NCBI RefSeq assembly: GCF_900996225.1
Contig: NZ_CAAJGL010000134.1
Coordinates: 248,001 to 312,000 of the forward strand
Reading direction: 5' to 3'
DNA length: 64,000 nucleotides
From: Paraburkholderia sp. BCC1884
GTDB lineage: Bacteria > Pseudomonadota > Gammaproteobacteria > Burkholderiales > Burkholderiaceae
A model generated the notes under the pieces. The model was not told the origin of the DNA. It did no database searches and saw nothing but the letters and a program-made list of their open reading frames with translations. A program made the translations under genes and the position numbers. Shown here in pieces: positions 17,300 to 24,510 of this stretch. How positions within the stretch are numbered: position 1 is the first letter of the stretch; every line of letters starts with the position of its first letter.

Positions 17300-18718
17300 T
17301 CATCGCGTCGTGGGCAATTCCACCGCGGCACGGAAGAACGCCTGCGCGCGCGGCTCGTTGCCGAATGCCACGTGAATCCGCGTCCATGGGCTCACCTCCC
17401 GGTTCGGGCGGAAATAATTGCCCGGCGCCACCGTCACGCCCAACGGCGTGCCGCACTCCACCAGCCGCTGGGCGTCCGCGACGTGCGGCACGCGCGCCCA
17501 CACGAATTTGCCGCCCACTGGCTTATCAAATAGCTCCCAACCGGCGTCTTCGAGCGTCTGGACGGTCGAGCCGAGCGCCTCGCGCATGCGGCGGCGCAGG
17601 CGCTCCAGATATTTACGGTACGCGCCGCGTTCCAGCATCGACACGGCGACAGCCTCGGCAAAGCGTGAGCCGCCGATACTCGTCAGCATCTTGATGTCCA
17701 CCAGATCCTTGATGATCGCGTGGCTCGCCACGATGCAGCCGATGCGCAGCGAGGAAGACAAGGTCTTCGACAGGCCGCCGATATAGATCACATGTTCGAG
17801 CTGGTCGAGCGTGGCGAGGCGGTCCGTGAGATCGGTTTGTAAATCGGTGTAGATGTCATCTTCGATGATCGAAAAGCCGTGTTCCCGCGCCAGTTGCAGG
17901 AGGCGGAACGCCACCGGCGGCGCGACCGTCGTGCCGGTCGGATTGTGAAACACGGTATTGATGAACAACAGCTTGGGCCGATGCAGTTTCAGTTGCGCCT
18001 GCATGACCTCCAGATCGGGACCCGAGCGCGTGCGCGGAATGCCGATCAGGGTCACGCCGTGCAGTTTCAACAAACCGTACAAATTGTAGTAGCCGGGGTC
18101 TTCGACAAAAACCGTGTCACCGGCCTTGAGCATGTAGCGCACCAGCAGATCGAAGGCCTGGCTCGCACCGTTGGTGATCAGGATTTGCGATGTGTCCGCC
18201 TGAATCCCCAACTGGCCGACACGGGCTTGCAGATGCTCGCGCAGAGTCAGGTTGCCGAGTGGCGTGGCGTAGTCGACCATGCTGGCCGGGTCCGTGCGCG
18301 AGACGTGGCGAATGGCCTGCGCGATGCCGTCCATGTCGCGCCACGATTCCGGGATGAAGCCGCTGCCGAGCTTGAGCGTTTCGCCCGGATGATTGAATTG
18401 CTGGAGCACGTGGTCCGATTCGTCTTCGGCGCGGCGCAGGTCCGTGGAGCCCTGGCACTGCATGCCCGACGGTTGCCGGTCGGCGACGTAGAAGCCCGAA
18501 CCGTGTCGCGAGTCGACGTAGCCGAGCGAGACCAGCCGGTCATAAGCCTCGATCACGGGAAAGCGGCTCACCCCGTAGTCGGCGGCGAACTGCCGAATCG
18601 ACGGCAGCTTCGAGCCTGGATGCGCCGTGCGGGTGCGGATCCATTGCGTCACGCCTGTGACGATCTGTTCGGTCAGCGGCACGCCGTTGTCCCGGTCAAG
18701 CTGGATTTCGAGTTTCAC
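17300..18718 (-). CDS. MocR/PdxR-type GntR regulator with aminotransferase domain
   Basis: A 472-residue fusion. Residues about 8-78 are a GntR winged helix (LTEQIVTGVTQWIRTR, LPSIRQFAADYGVSRFPVIEAYDRL). Residues about 115-470 are a fold-type I aminotransferase domain with Schiff-base Lys318 (GGLSKTL), Asp287/288 in IIEDDIY and Arg325. MocR regulators sense PLP or PLP-bound amino compounds and often control vitamin B6, GABA, taurine or transport genes. The start is a GTG at 18718 that gives the expected KLEIQLD-R beginning; a TTG at 18760 is the alternative. It is divergent from the DUF2917 gene across a region with a perfect inverted repeat. Confidence 0.92.
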   Translation of the reverse strand: MKLEIQLDRDNGVPLTEQIVTGVTQWIRTRTAHPGSKLPSIRQFAADYGVSRFPVIEAYDRLVSLGYVDSRHGSGFYVADRQPSGMQCQGSTDLRRAEDESDHVLQQFNHPGETLKLGSGFIPESWRDMDGIAQAIRHVSRTDPASMVDYATPLGNLTLREHLQARVGQLGIQADTSQILITNGASQAFDLLVRYMLKAGDTVFVEDPGYYNLYGLLKLHGVTLIGIPRTRSGPDLEVMQAQLKLHRPKLLFINTVFHNPTGTTVAPPVAFRLLQLAREHGFSIIEDDIYTDLQTDLTDRLATLDQLEHVIYIGGLSKTLSSSLRIGCIVASHAIIKDLVDIKMLTSIGGSRFAEAVAVSMLERGAYRKYLERLRRRMREALGSTVQTLEDAGWELFDKPVGGKFVWARVPHVADAQRLVECGTPLGVTVAPGNYFRPNREVSPWTRIHVAFGNEPRAQAFFRAAVELPTTR

Positions 18719-18780
18719 GGGGGATCGTCGTCCTTCATCGGACCAGGCAAGACATGCCAACTGTCCGGTTTTTCAACTGA

Positions 18781-18809
18781 ACAGTTCCGACGAAAGTGTT
18801 CGGAACTGT
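18781..18809. promoter_or_regulatory. perfect 10-bp inverted repeat (candidate MocR operator)
   Basis: ACAGTTCCGA (18781-18790) and TCGGAACTGT (18800-18809) are exact reverse complements separated by 9 bp. A second, overlapping imperfect palindrome AACTG-AA-CAGTT covers 18775-18786. It lies between the divergent MocR and DUF2917 genes. The symmetry is observed; regulator binding is inferred. Confidence 0.65.
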
Positions 18810-18877
18810 GCATGGGTATTCGATCATCGCACATCAATAATCGGTACAACAGAAAAGTACTTTGAAGGAGAAACGCG

Positions 18878-19183
18878 ATGCGTGAAGTCCGAATTTTCGA
18901 ATTGGAACATGGCGAGCCCGCTTCGGCCTGGCGTGTCGCGCGGCCGACGATTTTCAAGGTGGTCTCGGGTGAAATCTGGCTGACGGTCGAAGGCGACAGC
19001 GAAGATCATTGGCTGGCTACCGGCGAATCGATCGAGTTGCCGCGCCGCGCGGTGGCATGGATCAGCGCCGGCCACGCCGGCGCGCGTTTCGCGATGGCAA
19101 GCGGATCGGAGCGCGCCTCCGTGCGTCCGATCGCGGGGCTGTCCGTGCTGAATTGGCTGCCACGTTGGCTAGGTGCAGTCTGA
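18878..19183 (+). CDS. DUF2917 domain-containing protein
   Basis: A 101-residue small cytoplasmic protein with the DUF2917 pattern: a short cupin-like beta sheet with FKVVSGEIWLTVEGD, then HWLATGESIELPRRAVAWIS. It ends in a hydrophobic LNWLPRWLG segment. The function is unknown; these proteins are common in Burkholderiaceae next to MocR-type regulators. An AAGGAGA ribosome site is well placed. It is convergent with the citrate-synthase-like gene, with only 20 bp between stops. Confidence 0.85.
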   Translation: MREVRIFELEHGEPASAWRVARPTIFKVVSGEIWLTVEGDSEDHWLATGESIELPRRAVAWISAGHAGARFAMASGSERASVRPIAGLSVLNWLPRWLGAV

Positions 19184-19203
19184 CAGGTCGACGACGCCGG
19201 ACC

Positions 19204-20445
19204 TCAATCCCGAGCCTCGTCTTCATACTCTCCGATGTATCGCGCGCGTGGCCGGATCAGGCGGCCATCGCGCGTCTGTTCCATCGCATGCGCAATCCAG
19301 CCGACCACCCGACCCACCGCGAACAGCGTGAAAGCGGCGCCGGCCGGCAGCCCGAGCACCCGCTCGATGGCGGCAAGCGCGAAGTCCACATTCGGTTCGG
19401 CGCCGGTCGTATCGTGCACCGTGCGCGCCAGCCTCATCACATCGGCCAGCGGCGAGCGGGCCGGCGCGCAATCGGCCAGCATCGCCAGTAATACACGCGC
19501 ACGCGGGTCGCCCTCTGGATAGAGCGGATGGCCAAACCCCGACACGACTGGCCCATGCGCGCCATGTTCGTGTCGTGCAAGGCGATTCGCCAGATAGCGA
19601 TCGAGGTCCGGCGCGCGCGATGCTTCTTCCAGCAACGCGGCAATGCGCACGGTTTCGCCACCGTGACGCGGGCCCGCCAACGCGGCGAGTCCACCGGTCA
19701 CCGCGCCGAACAAATGCGTGCCGGTCGACGTGATGCAGCGCACCGTGAAGGTCGACGCATTCAGTTCGTGATCCGCGCAAGCCACCAATGCCGCTCGCAA
19801 CAGTCCCGCCTGCTGGCGGTTGCGCACGTTCCAGGCCGAAGCCAGTTGCCGATGCAGCGGTTCGTTCGATGGCGCCGCCGAGATCATCGCGGCCGCCAGC
19901 AAGCGCATGACGGCGCACGCGGTATCGAGTTGCGCGTCGCGCCCGAGCGCCCACACGCGCGGCATCTGTGCCGCCGCGGCCGGCAGCAGCACCAGCGCGC
20001 GATCGAGCGGCGTGCTGTCGCTCCACAGCTTGAGCCATGCGGCCCATTGCGCGGTGGCGAACGGCACAGCCGGCGCCTCGGCGATCCGCCGTTCGCTGCA
20101 TTCCCACAGCAAGGCCGCGACGTCTTCGAGCGAGGCCGTCCGCGCGAGCGTCGTTGCATCGTGACCGCGATAGAGCAGACGGCCGTTCGCCACCAGCGTG
20201 ATCGACGATTCGAGCACCGGCACACCCCAGTCCAGCACCTTCTGCGCAACCTTGCCCGCGCGCTTGCCGTCTTCCTTGCGGCGTGCAAGGCGGCGTACCT
20301 CGGCGGCGTCGTAGAGCCGGTGCTTACCCTGCGAGTCCGGCGCCGAACTCAACATGCCGCGGCTCACATAGGCATACAACGTGGCCACGCTGATGCCGAG
20401 CGCAGCGGCGGCTTCAGGGGCGGTGAGGGAGTGGGCGGCAGGCAT
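19204..20445 (-). CDS. citrate synthase-family protein with N-terminal MerR-type HTH
   Basis: A 413-residue protein. Residues about 5-55 form a helix-turn-helix (APEAAAALGISVATLYAYVSRG, then KHRLYDAAEVRRL), as in MerR/excisionase proteins. The rest is a citrate synthase fold with all active-site residues: His226 (ADHELNAST), His261 (GPRHGG), His306 (GFGHPLY) and Asp354 (PNVDF). It could be an active synthase, a metabolite-sensing regulator, or both. It is divergent from a CoA-transferase across 116 bp with stacked palindromes, which suggests it may bind there and control the pair. The housekeeping gltA would be expected elsewhere. The substrate is unknown. Confidence 0.88.
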   Translation of the reverse strand: MPAAHSLTAPEAAAALGISVATLYAYVSRGMLSSAPDSQGKHRLYDAAEVRRLARRKEDGKRAGKVAQKVLDWGVPVLESSITLVANGRLLYRGHDATTLARTASLEDVAALLWECSERRIAEAPAVPFATAQWAAWLKLWSDSTPLDRALVLLPAAAAQMPRVWALGRDAQLDTACAVMRLLAAAMISAAPSNEPLHRQLASAWNVRNRQQAGLLRAALVACADHELNASTFTVRCITSTGTHLFGAVTGGLAALAGPRHGGETVRIAALLEEASRAPDLDRYLANRLARHEHGAHGPVVSGFGHPLYPEGDPRARVLLAMLADCAPARSPLADVMRLARTVHDTTGAEPNVDFALAAIERVLGLPAGAAFTLFAVGRVVGWIAHAMEQTRDGRLIRPRARYIGEYEDEARD

Positions 20446-20467
20446 GGAATCGAGTGGAAACCGAATA

Positions 20468-20504
20468 AATCAATATATATTGATTATCATAATCAAGGTT
20501 GATT
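20468..20504. promoter_or_regulatory. stacked AATCAA/TTGATT palindromes between divergent genes
   Basis: AATCAATATATATTGATT (20468-20485) is a perfect 18-bp palindrome. AATCAA-GG-TTGATT lies at 20491-20504. GATTATCATAATC bridges them. The region is strikingly AT-rich against the GC-rich background. It probably holds the operator and promoters of the HTH-citrate synthase and CoA-transferase genes. Confidence 0.7.
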
Positions 20505-20561
20505 CATGCAAGGTGAAATCCTAGACTCGGAACACTTTCTTCCTGCTGGGGTGTGGACGCC

Positions 20562-21953
20562 ATGACGCCTGAACTCGCTCTCAAACACATCTGGACGCTG
20601 GCCGGATGCGACCCAGGCGCCTTGCGATCCGTCTCATTGGACGGCGACGATCCGGGGTTGCCCTCGGTGTTTCGGGTCGGCTCGCTGGCGTCGGCGACCA
20701 TCGCCGCAACCGGCCTCGCCGCCGTCGAATACGGGCGCTTGCGTAGCGGGCATCGTCAGCAGGTGACGGTGGAGATGCGGCGCGCGCTGGCATCGTTTCG
20801 CAGCGAACGCTATCTGCGTATCGACGACGGTCCACCGCCCGCCTTGCGCGATCCCGTGATGGGTTTCTACGCAACCCGTGATGGCCGTTGGATTCAGCTG
20901 CACACGAATTTCCCGCATCACCTCCAGGGCGTGTTGAACGTGCTCGGCTGCGCCAACGATCGTGACTCGGTGGCCGCGGCGATTCGCAACTGGGACGGCG
21001 CGACGCTCGATCAGACGCTCGCCGACGCAGGCCTGTGCGCCGCACTGATTCGTACGCCCGACGAGTGGGCCGCGCTGGAGCAGGCGCACGCGATCGCCGC
21101 ACTGCCGCTGTTCGAGATCGAGCGGATCGGCGACGCGCCTCCCGAGCCGCCGCGCACCGCCGCCGGAGACCGGCCGCTGTCCGGCGTCAGAGTGCTCGAT
21201 TTGTCGCGCATCATCGCGGGACCGGTGGCGGGGCGGGCACTCGCTCAGCATGGCGCGGACGTGTTGATGGTCAACGGTCCGCACCTGCCCAACATCGCAC
21301 CGCTGGTGATCGACAACGGGCGCGGCAAGCGCTCGGCAGTGATCGATCTACGCGATGCAACGGGTCGCGAGACCTTGCATGGACTCGTCGGCGGCGCGGA
21401 TGTGTTTTTGCAGGCATACCGTCCAGGCGCATTGGCGTCGCGGGGATTCGGTCCCGAAGAACTGGCGCGCGTGCGGCCGGGGATCGTGTATGTCTCGGTG
21501 TCCGCTTATGGACACGAGGGACCGTGGGCGCAACGGCGCGGCTTCGACAGCCTCGTGCAGTCGGCGAGTGGCATCGCCTTCACCGAACGGCAGGCGGCGG
21601 GGTGGGACGAGCCTAAACATCTGCCCTGCCAGGCGCTGGACCACGCGACCGGCTATCTGGCCGCGTTTGGCGCCATGACGGCATTGGCGCGGCGCGCGAC
21701 CGAGGGCGGCAGCTGGCATGTCAGGGTGTCGCTCGTGCAAACCGGGAGATGGCTGCAGTCATTTGGCTTGCTCCCCGATGGCTGGAAAGCGCCCGATGTC
21801 ACGCTCGACGATGTGCGCGACTGCCTCGCGACCACGCAGTCCGAATTCGGCAGCATTCTCGCGGTGCAGCCTGCGGAGCAATTGAACGAGACGCCCGCAT
21901 TCTTTGCGCTACCGCCCGCGCGCATAGGCGCGCACGAAGCGCAGTGGGCGTGA
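20562..21953 (+). CDS. CoA-transferase family III (CaiB/BaiF) protein with rearranged domain order
   Basis: A 463-residue protein. The C-terminal half (from about residue 205) carries the usual N-terminal Rossmann part of family III enzymes: PLSGVRVLDLSRIIAGPVAG, GKRSAVIDLR, FLQAYRPGAL, IVYVSVSAYG, and ALDHATGYLAAFGAMTAL with the probable catalytic Asp. The N-terminal ~200 residues instead resemble the middle and C-terminal parts of the family (GHRQQVTVEMRRAL, GFYATRDGRWIQLH, RTPDEW). So the order is swapped or two partial copies are fused. The family moves CoA between carboxylic acids. The ATG at 20562 is favoured over a GTG at 20553. It pairs with the divergent citrate-synthase-like gene. 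Confidence 0.85.
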   Translation: MTPELALKHIWTLAGCDPGALRSVSLDGDDPGLPSVFRVGSLASATIAATGLAAVEYGRLRSGHRQQVTVEMRRALASFRSERYLRIDDGPPPALRDPVMGFYATRDGRWIQLHTNFPHHLQGVLNVLGCANDRDSVAAAIRNWDGATLDQTLADAGLCAALIRTPDEWAALEQAHAIAALPLFEIERIGDAPPEPPRTAAGDRPLSGVRVLDLSRIIAGPVAGRALAQHGADVLMVNGPHLPNIAPLVIDNGRGKRSAVIDLRDATGRETLHGLVGGADVFLQAYRPGALASRGFGPEELARVRPGIVYVSVSAYGHEGPWAQRRGFDSLVQSASGIAFTERQAAGWDEPKHLPCQALDHATGYLAAFGAMTALARRATEGGSWHVRVSLVQTGRWLQSFGLLPDGWKAPDVTLDDVRDCLATTQSEFGSILAVQPAEQLNETPAFFALPPARIGAHEAQWA

Positions 21954-21976
21954 CGGATCGCGCAGTCCCGTCACGC
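21948..21976. terminator. hairpin spanning the convergent gene ends
   Basis: GCGTGACGG (21948-21956) and CCGTCACGC (21968-21976) form a perfect 9-bp stem with an 11-nt loop across the CoA-transferase stop, just before the GntR stop. There is no T run, so termination is uncertain. Confidence 0.35.
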
Positions 21977-21988
21977 CGGCGAAACAAC

Positions 21989-22735
21989 TTACTTGCGTAA
22001 CTCCGCCACGAAATCGTAATAGTCGTTACGGCAATACGTGTCGGTCAATTCGATCGCCCGCTGGTCGGCGGTGTAGCCCACGCGGGTGATCAGCAGCAGC
22101 GCTTCGTTGGGCGCGATGCTCATTTGCTGCGCGATCTCTTCACTCGCGTTGACCGCGCGAAAATGCTGCAGTGCGCGGACGATCGTCAAGCCGCGCGTCT
22201 CCAGATACGTATAGAGCGAATCGCCGATTGCCGCCGGATCGGGAATCACCGCCGACGGAAACGTGGAGTTCTCCACTGCCATCACGATGCCGTCGGCGAG
22301 CCGCAAACGCCGCAGCCGGGTCACCGCCGCAGCCGGCGACAAGCCGAGCTGGATCACCTCGTCGCGATTGGCCGGCAGGATTTCGCGCGACAACCATTTC
22401 GAACTCGGAGTGAAACCGCGTCGCCGCAGCATTTCGCTGAAGCTGGACAGGCGCGACAGCGGATCTTCATAGCGCGGCGTGATGAAGCTGCCGGCGCCCT
22501 GAGTGCGCCGGATCAAGCCCTGTTCGACCAGCAAGGCAATCGCCTTGCGTGAAGTAATGCGCGACACGCCGAGCGCTTCGGACAGCACGCGCTCCGAAGG
22601 CAGCGCTTCGCCGGCGTTCCAGCGGTTTTCGTGGATGGCGGTGCCGAGCTTGCGAGCAAGTTGCAGATATAGCGGCGTGTCGTTTTCCGGGTCCGGGCGC
22701 AGGTCGCGCCAGCGGTCTTCCGAGGCAGAGGTCAT
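21989..22735 (-). CDS. GntR/HutC-family transcriptional regulator
   Basis: A 248-residue regulator. Residues about 20-85 are a GntR winged helix (PLYLQLARKLGTAIHENRW, LPSERVLSEALGVSRITSRKAI). Residues about 95-245 are a UTRA ligand-binding domain (FSEMLRRRGF, VTRLRRLRLADGIVMAVENS, LLLITRVGYT) of the HutC/NagR/DasR subgroup. These sense phosphosugars, histidine metabolites or similar small molecules. No sugar-uptake genes are adjacent. It is divergent from the aldo/keto reductase, so that gene and itself are the nearest candidate targets. The ATG at 22735 is used; a GTG at 22744 is also in frame. Confidence 0.88.
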   Translation of the reverse strand: MTSASEDRWRDLRPDPENDTPLYLQLARKLGTAIHENRWNAGEALPSERVLSEALGVSRITSRKAIALLVEQGLIRRTQGAGSFITPRYEDPLSRLSSFSEMLRRRGFTPSSKWLSREILPANRDEVIQLGLSPAAAVTRLRRLRLADGIVMAVENSTFPSAVIPDPAAIGDSLYTYLETRGLTIVRALQHFRAVNASEEIAQQMSIAPNEALLLITRVGYTADQRAIELTDTYCRNDYYDFVAELRK

Positions 22736-22884
22736 GGGGCTCACGCAAGAAGGGCAAGCGGCAATTCTATGACATCGGCGCGCCGGGTTATAGCGGGCTT
22801 TTGCCTGATGGCCGATCGGATGCTCGTTGAACGGCTAAACTCGTCGGGATGGTTGTCCTGGCCGGCGCCGTAGCGGCGCCCATC

Positions 22885-22932
22885 ATCGAGTCACTTATCG
22901 AGCCACTTATCGAGCCACTTATCGCGCCACTT
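22885..22932. repeat. four 12-bp tandem repeats before the aldo/keto reductase
   Basis: Units ATCGAGTCACTT, ATCGAGCCACTT, ATCGAGCCACTT and ATCGCGCCACTT run head to tail. They end four bases from the GAGGAG ribosome site of the next gene. Confidence 0.85.
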
Positions 22933-22944
22933 CGAGGAGTCAGC

Positions 22945-23790
22945 ATGACGAGCGAGATTGCCAGCGTCAGCCTGCCGGACGGCGAACGCATTCCAAAACT
23001 GGGCCAGGGCACGTGGGAAATGGGCGAAGTGCCGACACGTCGCGCGGCCGAAATCGAGGCGCTACGCCATGGCGTCGAACTGGGCATGATGCTCATCGAC
23101 ACGGCGGAAATGTATGGCGACGGCGCGACCGAGTCGTTGCTCGGCGACGCGTTGAGCGGCCTGCGCGATCAGGTGTTTCTCGTGAGCAAGGTGTATCCGC
23201 ACAATGCCAGCCGACGTGGCGTGATCGCGGCCTGCGAGCAAAGTCTCAAGCGTTTGAAAACGGATCGGCTCGATCTGTATCTGCTGCACTGGCGCGGCTC
23301 GGTGCCGCTCGCGGAAACCGTCGAGGCTTTCGAGGCCCTGCGCCGTGCCGGCAAGATCCGCCATTGGGGCGTCAGCAACTTCGACACCGAAGACATGGAA
23401 GAACTCGTGGCGACGCCCGGCGGCGAGGCGTGCGCGACCAATCAGATTCTCTACAACGTGGCGCGGCGCGGGCCGGAATTCGACCTGCTGCCGTGGCTCG
23501 CCGCGCGCAACCTGCCGGCGATGGCGTACAGTCCCGTCGACCACGCCCGCCTGCCGAAACGCTCGCCGCTCGACGAGATCGCCGACGCTCGCGGCGTCTC
23601 GGTGTTTCAGGTGGCGCTGGCGTGGGTGCTGCGCGCGCCCGGCGTGTTCGCGATTCCAAAAGCAGCGCGTGTCGAACACGTACGCGACAACTATCTCGCC
23701 TCGCAATTGCAATTGAGCGCGGCAGAAGTTGCCGCGCTCGACGCTTACTTCAAACCGCCGCGCAGCAAACGGCCACTCGAAATGTTGTAA
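22945..23790 (+). CDS. aldo/keto reductase
   Basis: A 281-residue NAD(P)H-dependent reductase of the aldo/keto reductase (TIM-barrel) family. It has the catalytic tetrad Asp52, Tyr57, Lys82 and His115 (DTAEMY, VSKVYP, LLHWRG). GKIRHWGVSNF and the cofactor-binding IPKAARVEHVRDN are also present. Bacterial members of this size (YeaE/YafB-like) reduce small aldehydes such as methylglyoxal; the actual substrate is not known here. The ATG at 22945 has a clear GAGGAGT ribosome site and sits right after a 12-bp tandem repeat. It is divergent from the GntR/HutC regulator. Confidence 0.92.
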   Translation: MTSEIASVSLPDGERIPKLGQGTWEMGEVPTRRAAEIEALRHGVELGMMLIDTAEMYGDGATESLLGDALSGLRDQVFLVSKVYPHNASRRGVIAACEQSLKRLKTDRLDLYLLHWRGSVPLAETVEAFEALRRAGKIRHWGVSNFDTEDMEELVATPGGEACATNQILYNVARRGPEFDLLPWLAARNLPAMAYSPVDHARLPKRSPLDEIADARGVSVFQVALAWVLRAPGVFAIPKAARVEHVRDNYLASQLQLSAAEVAALDAYFKPPRSKRPLEML

Positions 23791-23808
23791 GCGCGTCGGC
23801 GCCAACGG

Positions 23809-24300
23809 TCAATTGCAGTTGTGATGCATGTGCACGGAACCCAGCACCGCGACTTCGGCAGGGGTGTGCTTGAGCGAGTCTTCGTTGACCTGAGCGGCGT
23901 CCTTGACGAATTCGTCGACGATCGACGAGACCTGGGTATCGCGCAGACACAGCGACACGCGCTGCGTTTCATTGGCGGGCAGGGAGGCGCGCTGGCTGAG
24001 GAACAGCACGCCGTATTGATAACCGTGGATGATGCCGCGGATCGCCCCGACGCATTGGCCTTGGGCGACGTTGTCGCTTTTCTGCCTGCAGGTCTGCGCG
24101 AGCGAATAGGCGGAGAACGTGGGATCGACCGCCGGTGCGCCTTGCGAGAGGGTGGGCGAGAGCGGCTGTGTCGCTGGAGTCCCTTGAGCCGGAGTTGGCG
24201 CCGGGGTTTGCGCATGAGCGAGCGATGCGAGGCCCAGCGCGGCGATCATCAACAGGCCGGAGGCCGCGCGTGCTGCAAAAGGGGGGACGTTTCGTTGCAT
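23809..24300 (-). CDS. secreted Rap1a/Tai-family protein
   Basis: A 163-residue exported protein. A signal peptide ends in LASLAHA (cut after residue 30), followed by a Pro/Thr/Ala-rich linker (31-60). The rest matches the Rap1a/Tai fold: four Cys (71, 83, 118, 162), GQCVGAIRGIIHGYQYG, VSLCLRDTQVSSIVDEFVKD, and a C-terminal HNC. The family was named for periplasmic immunity proteins of type VI amidase effectors, but many members are not beside any effector, as here. No T6SS gene is in the window. Immunity is therefore not supported by context. The next gene upstream on the same strand encodes the Gly/Ser-rich exported protein. Confidence 0.75.
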   Translation of the reverse strand: MQRNVPPFAARAASGLLMIAALGLASLAHAQTPAPTPAQGTPATQPLSPTLSQGAPAVDPTFSAYSLAQTCRQKSDNVAQGQCVGAIRGIIHGYQYGVLFLSQRASLPANETQRVSLCLRDTQVSSIVDEFVKDAAQVNEDSLKHTPAEVAVLGSVHMHHNCN

Positions 24301-24510
24301 GTCGTGGTGTCCTCATATCGAGCGTTGAATTGATATGAGGCCATCGCGCCGGTTTGGTTCCGGTCACCTGATGCGACCGGCCTCGGGCGGTGACGCTCGA
24401 CCGGGGGATCGAGACATCACCGCCGATGCCGGCGGGTCGTGGACCGCGTGCGCAGCATGTCGTTTGCGGGGGTAGGGCGCGGGGGCCCCCTACCTGGGAA
24501 CGGGCCAATG

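Noticed and set aside
15600..23800. Genomic island or mobile element for the regulator-rich block
   Set aside because: No integrase, transposase, tRNA target, flanking direct repeats or clear base-composition shift was seen.
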